Shown: positions 8,027-17,358, numbered from the stretch's first letter. The stretch: 64,000 bases of DNA from Parasphingorhabdus halotolerans (GCF_012516475.1 NZ_CP051217.1:3162001-3226000); one strand, 5' to 3'. Numbers and translations: made by a program. Notes: generated by a model from the letters alone, not told the origin.

Positions 8027-8969
8027 CAAAAAATATATCGACGAAGCCACGGGCACCGAAACCGTCGGCCACGAATGGGACGGTATCGAGGAACTCGACA
8101 CGCCGATGCCGCGCTGGTGGCTATGGACCTTATATGCCACGATTATCTGGGCTATCGGCTATGTCATTATGTACCCGGCAATACCCATGCTGAACAGCGC
8201 CACGGAAGGCGTGCTCGGCTGGACCAGCCGCGGGGAATATGCCAAAGAAGTTTCAGGCCGTGAAGCTGAACTGGCACCAATTCGTCAGGCCATTATTTCC
8301 ACGGATATTCGCAAATTGAACGGCACTCCCGAGCTGATGCAGCAAGCCATTGAAGGTGGTCGTTCGGCATTCAAAGTGCATTGCGTGCAATGCCACGGTT
8401 CCGGTGCTGCCGGGTCAAAAGGCTATCCCAATCTGAATGACGACGACTGGTTATGGGGCGGTGATCTGGAAGCTATTGAATATACGCTGGTCCATGGCAT
8501 TCGTCAGCCCGATCATAGCGACACCCGCTTCTCGCAAATGCCGGCCTTTGGCAGAGACGGGATATTGCAGAGTAACGAGATACAGGACGTGGTTTCGCAC
8601 GTGCGAACCCTGTCAGGGGATGAAAAGCCCAGTGCAGCATCGCAGCGCGGCGCGCTTGTTTACGCAGCCAATTGCGTCATCTGCCATGGTGCCAATGGCA
8701 AAGGCGATCGTCTTCAAGGTGCACCCAATCTGACTGACAAGATCGCTCTCTATGGACGGGATCGGGCCACTCTGACCGAAACCATCACCAACAGCCGCTA
8801 TGGCGTTATGCCACGCTGGAACAACCGGCTTGATCCCGTGACCATCAGAATGCTGGCTGCTTATGTACACTCGTTGGGCGGCGGCGAAACGCTTCCCGCG
8901 CTTGAGAAAGTGAATCAGGAAACTCTTGAACAGGTGGAGAGTGAAGGCGCAGGTGATGAACAGTCCTAA
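8019..8969 (+). CDS. ccoP: cbb3-type oxidase subunit III, di-heme cytochrome c (CcoP)
   Basis: 316 residues. A short cytoplasmic N terminus ([20 protein letters not shown]) leads to a membrane anchor (about 34-56) and two periplasmic cytochrome c domains with heme motifs CVQCH (122-126) and CVICH (219-223). It is the electron entry point of the oxidase. I chose ATG 8019 because the family begins MSD-K; an in-frame ATG at 8004 would add five residues. The gene overlaps ccoQ and ccoG, consistent with one translationally coupled operon. Confidence 0.92.
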   Translation: MSDKKYIDEATGTETVGHEWDGIEELDTPMPRWWLWTLYATIIWAIGYVIMYPAIPMLNSATEGVLGWTSRGEYAKEVSGREAELAPIRQAIISTDIRKLNGTPELMQQAIEGGRSAFKVHCVQCHGSGAAGSKGYPNLNDDDWLWGGDLEAIEYTLVHGIRQPDHSDTRFSQMPAFGRDGILQSNEIQDVVSHVRTLSGDEKPSAASQRGALVYAANCVICHGANGKGDRLQGAPNLTDKIALYGRDRATLTETITNSRYGVMPRWNNRLDPVTIRMLAAYVHSLGGGETLPALEKVNQETLEQVESEGAGDEQS

Positions 8970-10407
8970 CGTAACTCTTGAACCTGAAGCCAAGCTCTAT
9001 GAAGCGCGCAAATCAGTCCATCCGCAGCGGATAGACGGCACCTTCCGGCGGCTGAAATGGGCGATCATGATTGTCGCTTTGGCAGTCTATTATATCACCC
9101 CCTGGATCCGCTGGGATCGCGGGCCTTATACTCCCAATCAGGCGGTGCTGGTCGATCTGGCCAACCGGCGCTTCTATATGTTCGGCATCGAAATCTGGCC
9201 GCATGAATTTTACTATGTCGCCGGGATGCTGGTGATGGCGGGCGTCGGTCTGTTCATGGTGACATCGGCAGTGGGTCGTGCCTGGTGCGGTTATGCCTGT
9301 CCGCAGACGGTCTGGACCGATCTTTTCCAGCATGTCGACCGGTTTGTCGACGGCGACCGGAATGCCCGCATGCGAATGGACAAGGCACCATGGACCGCGA
9401 GAAAAATCTCCAAGCGCCTTTTCAAATGGGGCATTTACCTGTTCATCGCCTTCTGGACCGGTGGTGCGTGGATCATGTATTTTGCCGATGCGCCCACGCT
9501 GGTGGTCGATTTCTGGACGGGTAATGCAGCCTTCGTTGCCTATGCAACGGTGGGTGTTCTAACCGCGACAACCTTTATCTTCGGCGGCTTCATGCGTGAG
9601 CAGGTCTGCGTCTACATGTGCCCCTGGCCGCGCATACAGGCTGCGATGATGGATGAAAAATCGCTGCAGGTGACTTACAAGGAATGGCGCGGTGAACCTC
9701 GTGGCAGCGTCAAGAAGGCGGAAAAGCAGCCCGGTGCCTTTGGCGACTGTATCGATTGCAATCAGTGCGTTGCGGTCTGCCCAACCGGGATTGATATTCG
9801 CGAAGGGCCGCAAATCGGTTGCATCACTTGCGCGCTTTGCATCGATGCCTGCGACCGGGTCATGGGAGAGGTCGGCCGTCCACGCGGCTTGATCGACTAT
9901 GTCACCTCTGACGACGCAGAGGCCGAAAAAGCTGGCAAAGAGGTTCCTCCTGCCTGGAAGAATCTGCTGCGGCCCCGCGTATTTATCTACTTTGCCGTCT
10001 GGGCAGCCATCGGTCTCGCCATGCTGTTCGCGCTCGGCAATCGGACGCGACTTGATCTGGCGGTTCAGCATGATCGCAACCCCGTCTATGTCCAGCTATC
10101 CAGTGGCGACATCCGCAACACCTACACGGCGAAAATCCGCAATATGGAAAACCGTCCCCGCGAGGTCGAAATTGCGATTAGCGGATTGCAGAATGCAACC
10201 ATCTGGGAAGGCGGGACGACAAGGCCTGATGCACAGACTAGTCTCCGGGTAAACCTACCCGCAGATACCGTCGCCAAAGTGCAGCTGTTCATTGCAGCAC
10301 CTTCGACCGCTGCCGAGCGTGATGAATTCAAGATGACCGTGCAAGGCGTGGATGATGAAGCACCAACCGACACCGAGGCACTTTTCTTTGAACGCCCGAA
10401 AGAATGA
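8956..10407 (+). CDS. ccoG: Cytochrome c oxidase accessory protein CcoG (FixG-like)
   Basis: 483 residues, inner-membrane polyferredoxin needed for cbb3 biogenesis, proposed to reduce copper. Several membrane helices (about 35-55, 80-100, 155-180, 190-210, 340-360) surround soluble Cys clusters: an early WCGYACPQTVW, a VCVYMCPW, then two ferredoxin-like motifs, CIDCNQCVAVCP and CITCALCIDACD. A beta-sandwich (IG-like fold) forms the C-terminal third. The start at 8956 overlaps the ccoP stop by 14 bases. Confidence 0.92.
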   Translation: MNSPNVTLEPEAKLYEARKSVHPQRIDGTFRRLKWAIMIVALAVYYITPWIRWDRGPYTPNQAVLVDLANRRFYMFGIEIWPHEFYYVAGMLVMAGVGLFMVTSAVGRAWCGYACPQTVWTDLFQHVDRFVDGDRNARMRMDKAPWTARKISKRLFKWGIYLFIAFWTGGAWIMYFADAPTLVVDFWTGNAAFVAYATVGVLTATTFIFGGFMREQVCVYMCPWPRIQAAMMDEKSLQVTYKEWRGEPRGSVKKAEKQPGAFGDCIDCNQCVAVCPTGIDIREGPQIGCITCALCIDACDRVMGEVGRPRGLIDYVTSDDAEAEKAGKEVPPAWKNLLRPRVFIYFAVWAAIGLAMLFALGNRTRLDLAVQHDRNPVYVQLSSGDIRNTYTAKIRNMENRPREVEIAISGLQNATIWEGGTTRPDAQTSLRVNLPADTVAKVQLFIAAPSTAAERDEFKMTVQGVDDEAPTDTEALFFERPKE

Positions 10408-10421
10408 TTGAGGATCGAGAA

Positions 10422-10889
10422 ATGAACCGAACCAAAAAGACAATCACCGGTTTTCACGTGACCTTGATGTTCGTCGCCTTTTTTGGTGTCATCATGGCGG
10501 TTAATTTCCTGATGGCTGGTCTGGCGCTCGGATCTTTCAGCGGGACCGTCGTCGACAATAGCTATGTTGCGAGCCAGAAATATAACCAATGGCTGGAGGA
10601 AAGCCGGAAAGAAGCGGCACATGGCTGGACGGTGAATGAACCGGTCAGAGTATCAGATCGCCTACAAATGTCGGTGACTGGCTCTAGCGACACTGCACTT
10701 TCCGACGCCACTATTACCGCTATTGCCGAGCATCCCGTGGGCCGCACGGAAGCCTTGAGCCTGACATTCGAGGAAAAAATGCCCGGCCAATATACCAGCA
10801 ACGAGGCTCTTCCCGCTGGCCGTTGGAAACTTAAAATCTCCATTTCCGAAGGTGGACGCAGCTTTGACTTGGTTGGCGAGGTCATGTGA
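10422..10889 (+). CDS. ccoH: FixH/CcoH family protein
   Basis: 155 residues with one N-terminal membrane helix (about 10-35) and a periplasmic beta-rich domain. The family is required for cbb3 assembly and sits between ccoG and ccoI in the standard gene order. I preferred ATG 10422 because TGAGGATCGAGAA stands at proper ribosome-site spacing before it; an ATG at 10404, overlapping the ccoG stop, would add six residues. The stop overlaps the GTG start of ccoI. Confidence 0.85.
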   Translation: MNRTKKTITGFHVTLMFVAFFGVIMAVNFLMAGLALGSFSGTVVDNSYVASQKYNQWLEESRKEAAHGWTVNEPVRVSDRLQMSVTGSSDTALSDATITAIAEHPVGRTEALSLTFEEKMPGQYTSNEALPAGRWKLKISISEGGRSFDLVGEVM

Positions 10890-13015
10890 ACGTAACCCTT
10901 GTCTCGGACCATATCGACGATGCCGCTGCCTGCGAAGACAGCCGCTTCGCCGTGCCGACAATGCGCTGTGCGGGATGCATATCGAAAATTGAGCGCGGAC
11001 TGGCGGATCTGCCTGGAGTGATCAATGCGCGGGTGAATTTTTCGACCAAGCAAGTCGCCGTATCCCACGTTCCCGAACTGACCGAAGACAAACTGAAAAG
11101 CGCTATTGGCCAGCTGGGTTTTGAAGCCCAAATATTGGCCGATAATCCGCTGTCCGAAGATCGCGGCGATACCAAGAGGTTGCTCCGCGCGCTGGCCGTC
11201 GCAGGGTTCGGAATGATGAATATCATGCTGCTGTCGGTGAGCGTATGGTCGGGTGCGGTGGGCGTGACCAAAGACCTGTTCCACTGGCTGTCCGCGCTTA
11301 TCGCTATTCCGGTTATCGCCTATGCGGGACGACCTTTTTTTGCCTCAGCGGTTATGGCATTACGTTACATGCGGACCAATATGGACGTGCCCATAAGTGT
11401 CGGCATCATCCTCGCGACAGGGCTGAGTCTTTATGAAACCGCAACCAGCGGCGAGCATGCCTATTTTGACGGCGTGGTCATGCTGATTTTCTTCCTGCTG
11501 GCAGGGCGTGTACTCGACGGCATGATGCGCGACCGTGCCCGCGAAGGTATTTCTGCATTGCTCAAGCAAACCGCCCCAGGTGCGATGGTTTTACAATCGG
11601 ATGGTACCACCCGTTGGATCAAAGCGGGGAACATCGAAGCTGGAATGGTGATGCAGGTGTCAGCGGGTGAAATTCTCGCTGCTGATGGCGTAATCATAGA
11701 GGGTCGCAGCGGCTTTGACCTCTCCATGCTGACCGGAGAAAGCGATCCGCAACAGCGCTGTGAAGGCGATGAGGTTCTGGCGGGCACAATGAATCTGTCT
11801 GCACCTGTGCAAGTTCGCGTAACGGCTGCGGGCAAGGACACCAGCATATCGGATATCGCCCGTCTGATGGACGAAGCGGGTCAGCACCGCTCCTTCCATG
11901 TGCGCGTCGCCGACCGGGCCGCCCGCTACTATGCGCCCGCAGTCCACAGTCTGGCGTTGCTCGCCTTTATTGGCTGGATGCTGGCCGGAGTGGGCTGGCA
12001 TCAGGCTTTGCTGATTTCCGTCGCGGTACTTATCATTACCTGTCCCTGCGCGCTGGGCCTCGCCGTTCCGGCCGCTCAGGTTGTGGCGTCCGGCGCATTG
12101 ATGCGTAAAGGGGTGTTGGTCAAAGACGGCAGTGCATTGGAAAGACTGGCCGAAGCCGATATGGCGCTGTTCGACAAAACCGGTACCTTGACGCTCGGAC
12201 GGCCGGAGCCGGTGAACCTTGATGGGCTGACTGCGGAGCAGAGGAAAATTGCGTTGGCGTTGGCACAGGCCAGCACGCATCCGATTAGCCGGGCGATCCA
12301 TACCGCATTGATCGCCAAAGGCACGACGCCCGAGCGGATCGATGGATTGGCTGAGATTTCCGGCTATGGCATGACGGGCAGCCTTTCCGGCGTGCCAGTC
12401 TCGCTTGGTCGATCCGATCAAACCGGTCGCTTGCTAAGTTGCACGTTAAAAATTGGCGATGACCAGTTCGATATCCATCTGCAAGACAATCTTCGCCCTG
12501 ACGCCAATGAGACATTGGAGAAGTTGAAAGCAGGCGGCATCAACTCCTCGATCATTTCTGGCGACAGCCCTGAAGCTGTATCGGTGGTTTCGGGTATCTT
12601 GGGAATTACCGCACAGGCCAATGCTCTGCCACAGGATAAGCTTGATCTGATTGATCGATTGGCAAAGGATGGACACAGAGTTTTAATGGTTGGTGATGGT
12701 CTAAACGATGGCCCCGCACTCGCTGCTGCTCATGTCTCCATCGCCCCGGGTTCCGCCAGCGACGTCGGCCAGCAAGCCGCCGACGCCGTTTTTACCAGCG
12801 ATAGCCTGCTGCCGGTGGCTTTGGCAGTCAGGGTCGCCCGCAAAACTATGCAAACCGTGCGACAAAATTTTGCGCTGGCGATAGGTTATAATATCCTGGC
12901 GGTTCCTTTGGCACTTGCCGGGCTTGTCACGCCGCTTATCGCCGCAATAGCGATGTCGCTCTCTTCGCTCATCGTTGTTGGCAATGCTCTGCGTCTTTAC
13001 GGAGCCGCAAAATGA
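10886..13015 (+). CDS. ccoI: Copper-translocating P1B-type ATPase (CcoI/FixI)
   Basis: 709 residues. An N-terminal heavy-metal-associated domain carries a MRCAGC metal site (Cys28, Cys31). Then come eight expected membrane helices with the CPC ion motif (386-388), the actuator TGES (283-286), phosphorylation site DKTGTLT (Asp430) and the GDGLNDGPAL hinge near residue 600. It exports copper into the periplasm for loading into CcoN. The start is GTG at 10886, overlapping the ccoH stop; the stop overlaps the ccoS ATG. Confidence 0.93.
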   Translation: MNVTLVSDHIDDAAACEDSRFAVPTMRCAGCISKIERGLADLPGVINARVNFSTKQVAVSHVPELTEDKLKSAIGQLGFEAQILADNPLSEDRGDTKRLLRALAVAGFGMMNIMLLSVSVWSGAVGVTKDLFHWLSALIAIPVIAYAGRPFFASAVMALRYMRTNMDVPISVGIILATGLSLYETATSGEHAYFDGVVMLIFFLLAGRVLDGMMRDRAREGISALLKQTAPGAMVLQSDGTTRWIKAGNIEAGMVMQVSAGEILAADGVIIEGRSGFDLSMLTGESDPQQRCEGDEVLAGTMNLSAPVQVRVTAAGKDTSISDIARLMDEAGQHRSFHVRVADRAARYYAPAVHSLALLAFIGWMLAGVGWHQALLISVAVLIITCPCALGLAVPAAQVVASGALMRKGVLVKDGSALERLAEADMALFDKTGTLTLGRPEPVNLDGLTAEQRKIALALAQASTHPISRAIHTALIAKGTTPERIDGLAEISGYGMTGSLSGVPVSLGRSDQTGRLLSCTLKIGDDQFDIHLQDNLRPDANETLEKLKAGGINSSIISGDSPEAVSVVSGILGITAQANALPQDKLDLIDRLAKDGHRVLMVGDGLNDGPALAAAHVSIAPGSASDVGQQAADAVFTSDSLLPVALAVRVARKTMQTVRQNFALAIGYNILAVPLALAGLVTPLIAAIAMSLSSLIVVGNALRLYGAAK

Positions 13016-13170
13016 GTGGCTTAGCCATCTTGATTCCAGCGGCACTTTTTATGGGACTTTGCGGTCTCGCCTTTTTCTTCTGGGCGATGCGCAACGACCA
13101 ATTTGAAGATCTGGACGGAGCAGCACAGCGCGTCTTGATCGATGAGGAGGTGGAAGATGACAGTGTTTAA
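13012..13170 (+). CDS. ccoS: cbb3-type oxidase assembly protein CcoS
   Basis: A 52-residue protein, MSGLAILIPAALFMGLCGLA followed by FFFWAMRNDQFEDLDGAAQR and a short acidic tail. One membrane helix followed by W-x-x-x-N-x-Q-F-D/E-D-x-x-G-x-A is the CcoS signature. It is needed to insert cofactors into the oxidase. ATG at 13012 overlaps the ccoI stop (ATGA). The next small gene starts inside its 3' end. Confidence 0.9.
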   Translation: MSGLAILIPAALFMGLCGLAFFFWAMRNDQFEDLDGAAQRVLIDEEVEDDSV

Positions 13171-13417
13171 CTGGCTCCGGCATGAGTTAGGGACTTTCCT
13201 CCCGGCGTTCGTTGCATTGGTTCTTATGGTGCTGTTGCCGGCGGCTCCGGCGCACGCAAGCATGTTGGTGGAGCTTTGCACTGCCGACGGAGATGTTCGC
13301 GTGGTTGCAATTCCGCTGGAAAAACAGAATGAGCGCGATGATCAGCGCGATTGTGCCAGTCCTTGTCACGCTTTTCTGTCGCGGAAATTGGGAAAGGAAA
13401 ACGGCAATCGCACCTGA
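13157..13417 (+). CDS. Small exported Cys-containing protein at the end of the cco operon
   Basis: 86 residues: an N-terminal hydrophobic segment (about 16-37, ending PAHAS) followed by about 50 residues with three cysteines (LCTADGDVR, DCASPCHAF). It has the look of DUF2946-like copper-associated small proteins (a CTA-x-G after a signal peptide), but I cannot confirm the family. ATG at 13157 has GAGGAGGTGG upstream and overlaps the last 14 bases of ccoS, so it is translated with the operon. A role in periplasmic metal handling for cbb3 is inference. Confidence 0.65.
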   Translation: MTVFNWLRHELGTFLPAFVALVLMVLLPAAPAHASMLVELCTADGDVRVVAIPLEKQNERDDQRDCASPCHAFLSRKLGKENGNRT

Positions 13418-13579
13418 CACGGTTAGTGCTATTTATTCCAAAGCTAAGTCCGATTGTCTGTGTGACGCCGCAGGTAGAGTGGAAAAAAACCACTCCGCTG
13501 CCTCGTGGTTATTACGTAATGACGGGATATTCCCGCGCTCCTACTTTTGTTCCGCAATATCAACGAAGGAGTCCCCCAA

Positions 13580-13921
13580 ATGAACAAGGAAACAACCATC
13601 GCCCATCCGCAGCACGACCACGATTATGGCAGCCAGATTGCCGTCATTCGCAGTGATCTGGAACGGCTGCAAGGTGATTTTACCAAACTCGGTCACGAAG
13701 TGGCCGAAGATGCAGGCGAACGGATGAAACATTTCTCCGAATTCGCCAGCGACCAGCTCAAGGAAAAAGGCGCGGTTCTGCGTGAGGCAGGCGAACGCGG
13801 TAAGCAGGCCGCTGTTGCCGAGGTAAAGCGGCATCCGATTGCCAGCATTGTCGGGGCCGCTAGTGCCGGTCTTGCTTTGGGCGCACTGGCGCTCTTCACA
13901 CAAAATGGTGCCAAGCGGTAA
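13580..13921 (+). CDS. DUF883 (ElaB/YqjD-like) membrane-anchored protein
   Basis: 113 residues. A hydrophilic, strongly helical N-terminal two thirds (coiled-coil-like, DLERLQGDFTKLGHEVAEDA and so on) ends in a glycine/alanine-rich membrane helix (about 88-108) near the C terminus. This is the ElaB/YqjD/DUF883 architecture; YqjD in E. coli ties ribosomes to the membrane in stationary phase. ATG at 13580 follows GAAGGAGTCCCC. A histidine-rich start (HPQHDHD) is notable. The context of stress genes fits. Confidence 0.8.
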   Translation: MNKETTIAHPQHDHDYGSQIAVIRSDLERLQGDFTKLGHEVAEDAGERMKHFSEFASDQLKEKGAVLREAGERGKQAAVAEVKRHPIASIVGAASAGLALGALALFTQNGAKR

Positions 13922-13947
13922 AACGAAGTTGCACCAAAAATGAAAAG

Positions 13948-13980
13948 CAGCGGCTCCGGACGAGGATGTCAGGGCCGCTG
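13948..13980 (+). terminator. Possible hairpin terminator after the DUF883 gene
   Basis: CAGCGGC (13948-13954) pairs with GCCGCTG (13974-13980) around a 19-base loop and is followed by TATTGTTT. The T run is poor, so this is a weak call. Confidence 0.35.
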
Positions 13981-14014
13981 TATTGTTTCCGAACAGCAGC
14001 GAGGGGGAATGTAA

Positions 14015-15022
14015 GTGTCGGCGAGGCTTGTTGAAATCATTGTTCCCGACGCCCAAATCCAGCAAGCAGGTGAAATTATCACGCGGCATTGCCGGCGTTT
14101 CTGGCAGGAGGTCGTTCCGGACGGCCGCGAGAAATATTCCTGTATTGTGCAGCAACGTTATCTCGAAAGACTGCTTGCGGAACTGGATGAACATTTTCTG
14201 GAATGCGACGGCTATTCGGCAATTGCGGTCGAGATTGATGCGCTGTCGCCACAGCTTCTGGAAAACAGTGAAACTCGGATCGCCACTTCTACCGATCTGC
14301 CGCCGCCCACCAGGCTGGAGTCCTTTTTTACACGCGAGCGGATCAGCACCAACGAGCTTTATGAAGATATCGAACCAAGCCTTTCGCTGAAACCAAATTA
14401 TTTGCTCACAGTCATTTTGTCCGCCCTTATTGCGGCTCTTGGCATGCGCAGCGGGCAGACAGCTGTTGTTATCGGGGCGATGGTTATTGCGCCTATGCTG
14501 GGTCCAACAATGGCATTGGCGCTGGCTGCGACCGTTGGCAATGGCAAACTCGGTAAGCGGGCCGCAACTACGCTGACTGTTGGTCTGTTGATCGGATTTA
14601 TCTTCACGATGCTACTTGGCGCGATGATCACCGTCGATCCAACCGTGCCGGAACTCCTTAACCGGACAATCGTGCAGCCAGCCGACATTGCTTTGGCCCT
14701 TGCTTGCGGTGCTGCGGGCGTGCTTGCCTTCAGCCAGGGTGCATCACTGGCATTGGTCGGGGTTATGATCGCGGTGGCGCTGGTCCCCCCGCTTTCTGCC
14801 AGCGGACTGTTTTTTGGTAGCGGCCAAGTTGAGTTGGGATTCAAGGCGATGTTCCTGCTGATGACCAATCTGGTATGCGTCAACGTTGCCGGGATCGCGA
14901 TGTTTTTGATACAGGGATTGCCGCCGAAAGACTGGCGGATGACCGGCGGCATTTTTGCAGTCTGGTCATTTATACTGGCGCTTTTCATCGGTCTTGTTGG
15001 AGGACGCATCGCTTTTGGCTAG
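14015..15022 (+). CDS. DUF389 family membrane protein
   Basis: 335 residues. An N-terminal soluble alpha/beta domain (about 1-125) precedes a membrane part with about six to seven helices. Helix pairs contain MRSGQTAVVIGAMVIAPMLG and the repeated ALVPPLSASGL, both typical of DUF389 (TIGR00341-like) proteins of unknown function. GTG at 14015 is preceded by GAGGGGGAATG. It lies between the cco block and the FixJ/FixL pair but has its own promoter region, so linkage to oxygen control is uncertain. Confidence 0.82.
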   Translation: MSARLVEIIVPDAQIQQAGEIITRHCRRFWQEVVPDGREKYSCIVQQRYLERLLAELDEHFLECDGYSAIAVEIDALSPQLLENSETRIATSTDLPPPTRLESFFTRERISTNELYEDIEPSLSLKPNYLLTVILSALIAALGMRSGQTAVVIGAMVIAPMLGPTMALALAATVGNGKLGKRAATTLTVGLLIGFIFTMLLGAMITVDPTVPELLNRTIVQPADIALALACGAAGVLAFSQGASLALVGVMIAVALVPPLSASGLFFGSGQVELGFKAMFLLMTNLVCVNVAGIAMFLIQGLPPKDWRMTGGIFAVWSFILALFIGLVGGRIAFG

Positions 15023-15046
15023 GAGACGGAGCCTAAGCCGCGTCGT

Positions 15047-15688
15047 TTAATTTGTCACCGGGCCGGGTTTACTCGTCACATTCTCTTCGGCCGCAAACCC
15101 AATGCGTAATGCTTCCGCAAGACTGCGAACACGCAGCTTTTCCATCATATTGGCCCGATAAATCTCTACCGTGCGCGGCGATATCCCCAGATCATAGGCG
15201 ATGGTTTTATTGGGATAACCCGTCATTAAGCCTTCAAGCACATCACGCTCGCGCCCGGTCAGGCATGCTAGCCGGACTTTTGCTTCCGACGATGCCATTT
15301 CCTTTAGATCGCTATTTTCCAGCCGTTCAAATGCTTCCTCCATCGCGGCCAGCAAAGCTTCCTTCTCATAGGGCTTTTCGAGAAAGTTGATCGCCCCGGC
15401 GCGCATCGCCTGAACAGCGACCTCTACATCTCCATGTCCAGTCAGAATGACCACCGGCATATCGATGCCCTGTTTGACCATCTCTTGCTGCACTTCCAGC
15501 CCATCCATTTCCGGCATCCGGATATCAAGCAGCACGCAGCCGCGTTCGGCATCCTTGGCCAGTTTCAGAAACGTGACGCCGGACTCAACCGGGCGAACTT
15601 GAAAACCGGCATGGCGCAGCATGAAGGCGGCGGACCGGCGGACCGCATCATCATCATCCACAACATAGACCAAACGCTCACTCGTCAT
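15047..15688 (-). CDS. fixJ: FixJ-type response regulator
   Basis: 213 residues: a receiver domain (about 4-120) with acidic residues DDDD at 11-14, phospho-acceptor Asp55 (LLDIRMPEMDG) and Lys in FLEKPYEK. A LuxR-type helix-turn-helix follows at about 140-200 (LTGRERDVLEGL, NKTIAYDLGISPRTVEIYRA). This is the FixJ/NarL-like FixJ branch. It overlaps the end of the kinase gene by 11 bases, so they form one operon. It probably activates the oxygen-limited genes nearby, including ccoN. Confidence 0.9.
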   Translation of the reverse strand: MTSERLVYVVDDDDAVRRSAAFMLRHAGFQVRPVESGVTFLKLAKDAERGCVLLDIRMPEMDGLEVQQEMVKQGIDMPVVILTGHGDVEVAVQAMRAGAINFLEKPYEKEALLAAMEEAFERLENSDLKEMASSEAKVRLACLTGRERDVLEGLMTGYPNKTIAYDLGISPRTVEIYRANMMEKLRVRSLAEALRIGFAAEENVTSKPGPVTN

Positions 15689-17210
15689 CTGTTTGCTCCT
15701 TTTTCGCTTTCAGCAATGAAACCCTGAAAATTGATCCGCCATCGGGATTGGACTCGACGCTTATTTTTCCGTCATGGGCTTCAATGATCGTGCGGCAGAT
15801 TGAAAGCCCCAGTCCCATCCCGTCGCCTTTGGTGCTGGCGAACGGATTAAATATCTTATCTCCCACTTCCGGATCAATGCCGCAACCGGTATCGCTAACC
15901 AGAATTTCAACTTGATTCTCATCGACCGAGCGCACGGTAATGCCGAGATGTTTGACCGGGCTTTCGGCCATTGCCTCAATCGCGTTGCGCATCAAATTGA
16001 CCATCACTTGCTGGATCTGGACGCGGTCAACAAAAACATGATTGGTATCCGGCGCGATATCGATTGCCCATTCCACGCCCTTGTCATGAGCGCCAACAAG
16101 CCCGAGCGTCGTCGCATCCTCGACCAATTGTGCTATCGACAAAGCCTGCCGGTTTATCTCGCCCTTGGCCACAAATTCGCGCAATCGCCTGACAATTGTT
16201 CCGGCGCGCAAACTTTCCGAAACGCTCTCACGAAGGGCTTCCGTCAGCATGTCCTGATCGATCTCCGACCCTTCAGCCACCATGTCACGCGCTGCAGAAA
16301 GATAGTTGGAAATGGCAGTCAGAGGCTGGTTGATTTCATGTGCGAGCGCTGACGCCAATGTACCCACTGCGCTTAGCCTTGATGCGTGGATCAGCTCGGC
16401 CTGCAAGGCCTGCATCTCGGCCGCTGTTCTGGTCTGTTCGGTCAGGTCGACAATAAAACCTGTAAACAGGCATTCCTCGCCAATTCGCGCCTCTCCGACT
16501 TCGAGCTGCATCGGGAATATCGTGCCGTCTTTCCTGCGGCCTTCAACTTTCCGGCCAATCCCGATAATATGTTGCTCGCCCGTTTGCAGATAGTGTTTGA
16601 TATAGTCATCGTGGCGGTCGTGATGTGGCGCAGGCATTAATATTTTGACATTTTGACCCAGCAGCTCGGTTTCGCTGTATCCGAAAAGCGCTTGAGCGGT
16701 AGCGCTAAACGAAGTGATGAGGCCCTGCTCATCGATGACAACCATCCCGGCAGGAACAGTGGCCAATATGGATTGCAATATGGAGCCTGACCGTTCCGAT
16801 GCGGCCAGATCCTTTTGCCATTCGGAAATGTCGCGCGATGTTACGACGACGGAGTCCACATTGCCTTTATCGTCATGCAGAGGCGCAAAGCGGCATTCCA
16901 TCAATCGCATGATCCCATCAACCGATTCCAGTTCGATCCGAAAGGGCTTGCCGATAGCGTCCTTTTTACCGATGAGGATCGCCCGGAAGGCTTCCTCATA
17001 CACCGGGCGACATTGTTCCGAAATAATCGTCAATGGCGCACCGTCAGGAAGATCTTCAAATCGGGACACACCAACTTTTGCAAGACCGGCCTGGTTCATG
17101 TCAATGAGCCGGAAATTGCGATCAATTATCGCAACACATTCGGGCAGGGTTGCCAGCACGGCTTCCAGATAGGCCTGTCGGTCCGTATTTATGGAAATAT
17201 TGTCACCCAA
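15678..17210 (-). CDS. fixL: FixL-like oxygen-sensing histidine kinase with heme-PAS domain
   Basis: 510 residues from TTG 17210: PAS 1 (about 15-130), PAS 2 (about 145-260), HisKA and HATPase. PAS 2 keeps the heme signature of FixL: a histidine in DRHDDYIKHY followed by QHIIGIGR. With this start they are His200 and Arg220, and the autophosphorylation His is 291 (ALAHEINQPL); these are the numbers I recall for Bradyrhizobium FixL, which supports the start. No ATG exists before residue 38. A further upstream TTG (17315) is possible, but 17210 has AGAGG nine bases before it. There are no membrane helices, so it is cytoplasmic. Confidence 0.88.
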   Translation of the reverse strand: MGDNISINTDRQAYLEAVLATLPECVAIIDRNFRLIDMNQAGLAKVGVSRFEDLPDGAPLTIISEQCRPVYEEAFRAILIGKKDAIGKPFRIELESVDGIMRLMECRFAPLHDDKGNVDSVVVTSRDISEWQKDLAASERSGSILQSILATVPAGMVVIDEQGLITSFSATAQALFGYSETELLGQNVKILMPAPHHDRHDDYIKHYLQTGEQHIIGIGRKVEGRRKDGTIFPMQLEVGEARIGEECLFTGFIVDLTEQTRTAAEMQALQAELIHASRLSAVGTLASALAHEINQPLTAISNYLSAARDMVAEGSEIDQDMLTEALRESVSESLRAGTIVRRLREFVAKGEINRQALSIAQLVEDATTLGLVGAHDKGVEWAIDIAPDTNHVFVDRVQIQQVMVNLMRNAIEAMAESPVKHLGITVRSVDENQVEILVSDTGCGIDPEVGDKIFNPFASTKGDGMGLGLSICRTIIEAHDGKISVESNPDGGSIFRVSLLKAKKEQTDDE

Positions 17211-17340
17211 TCCTAAGAACCTCTGTTGTTTGTCCTGCAATGCAGGCTTGTTCAATCCAGCGCAATCATAGGCTGGTTTCCCGTCATTCCAAAGTCGCAA
17301 ACCCGCCAAAGACAACAGGACATATAGCGATACCAGAAAA

Positions 17341-17358
17341 TACGTAGAATCCCGTAGG
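17341..17358 (+). promoter_or_regulatory. FixJ-like box between fixL and hsp20
   Basis: TACGTAGAATCCCGTAGG closely resembles the recalled rhizobial FixJ core CGTAGTTTCCC. It lies about 85 bases before the Hsp20 start and 130 before fixL, so it could serve either gene. The function is inferred from similarity and context. Confidence 0.45.
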
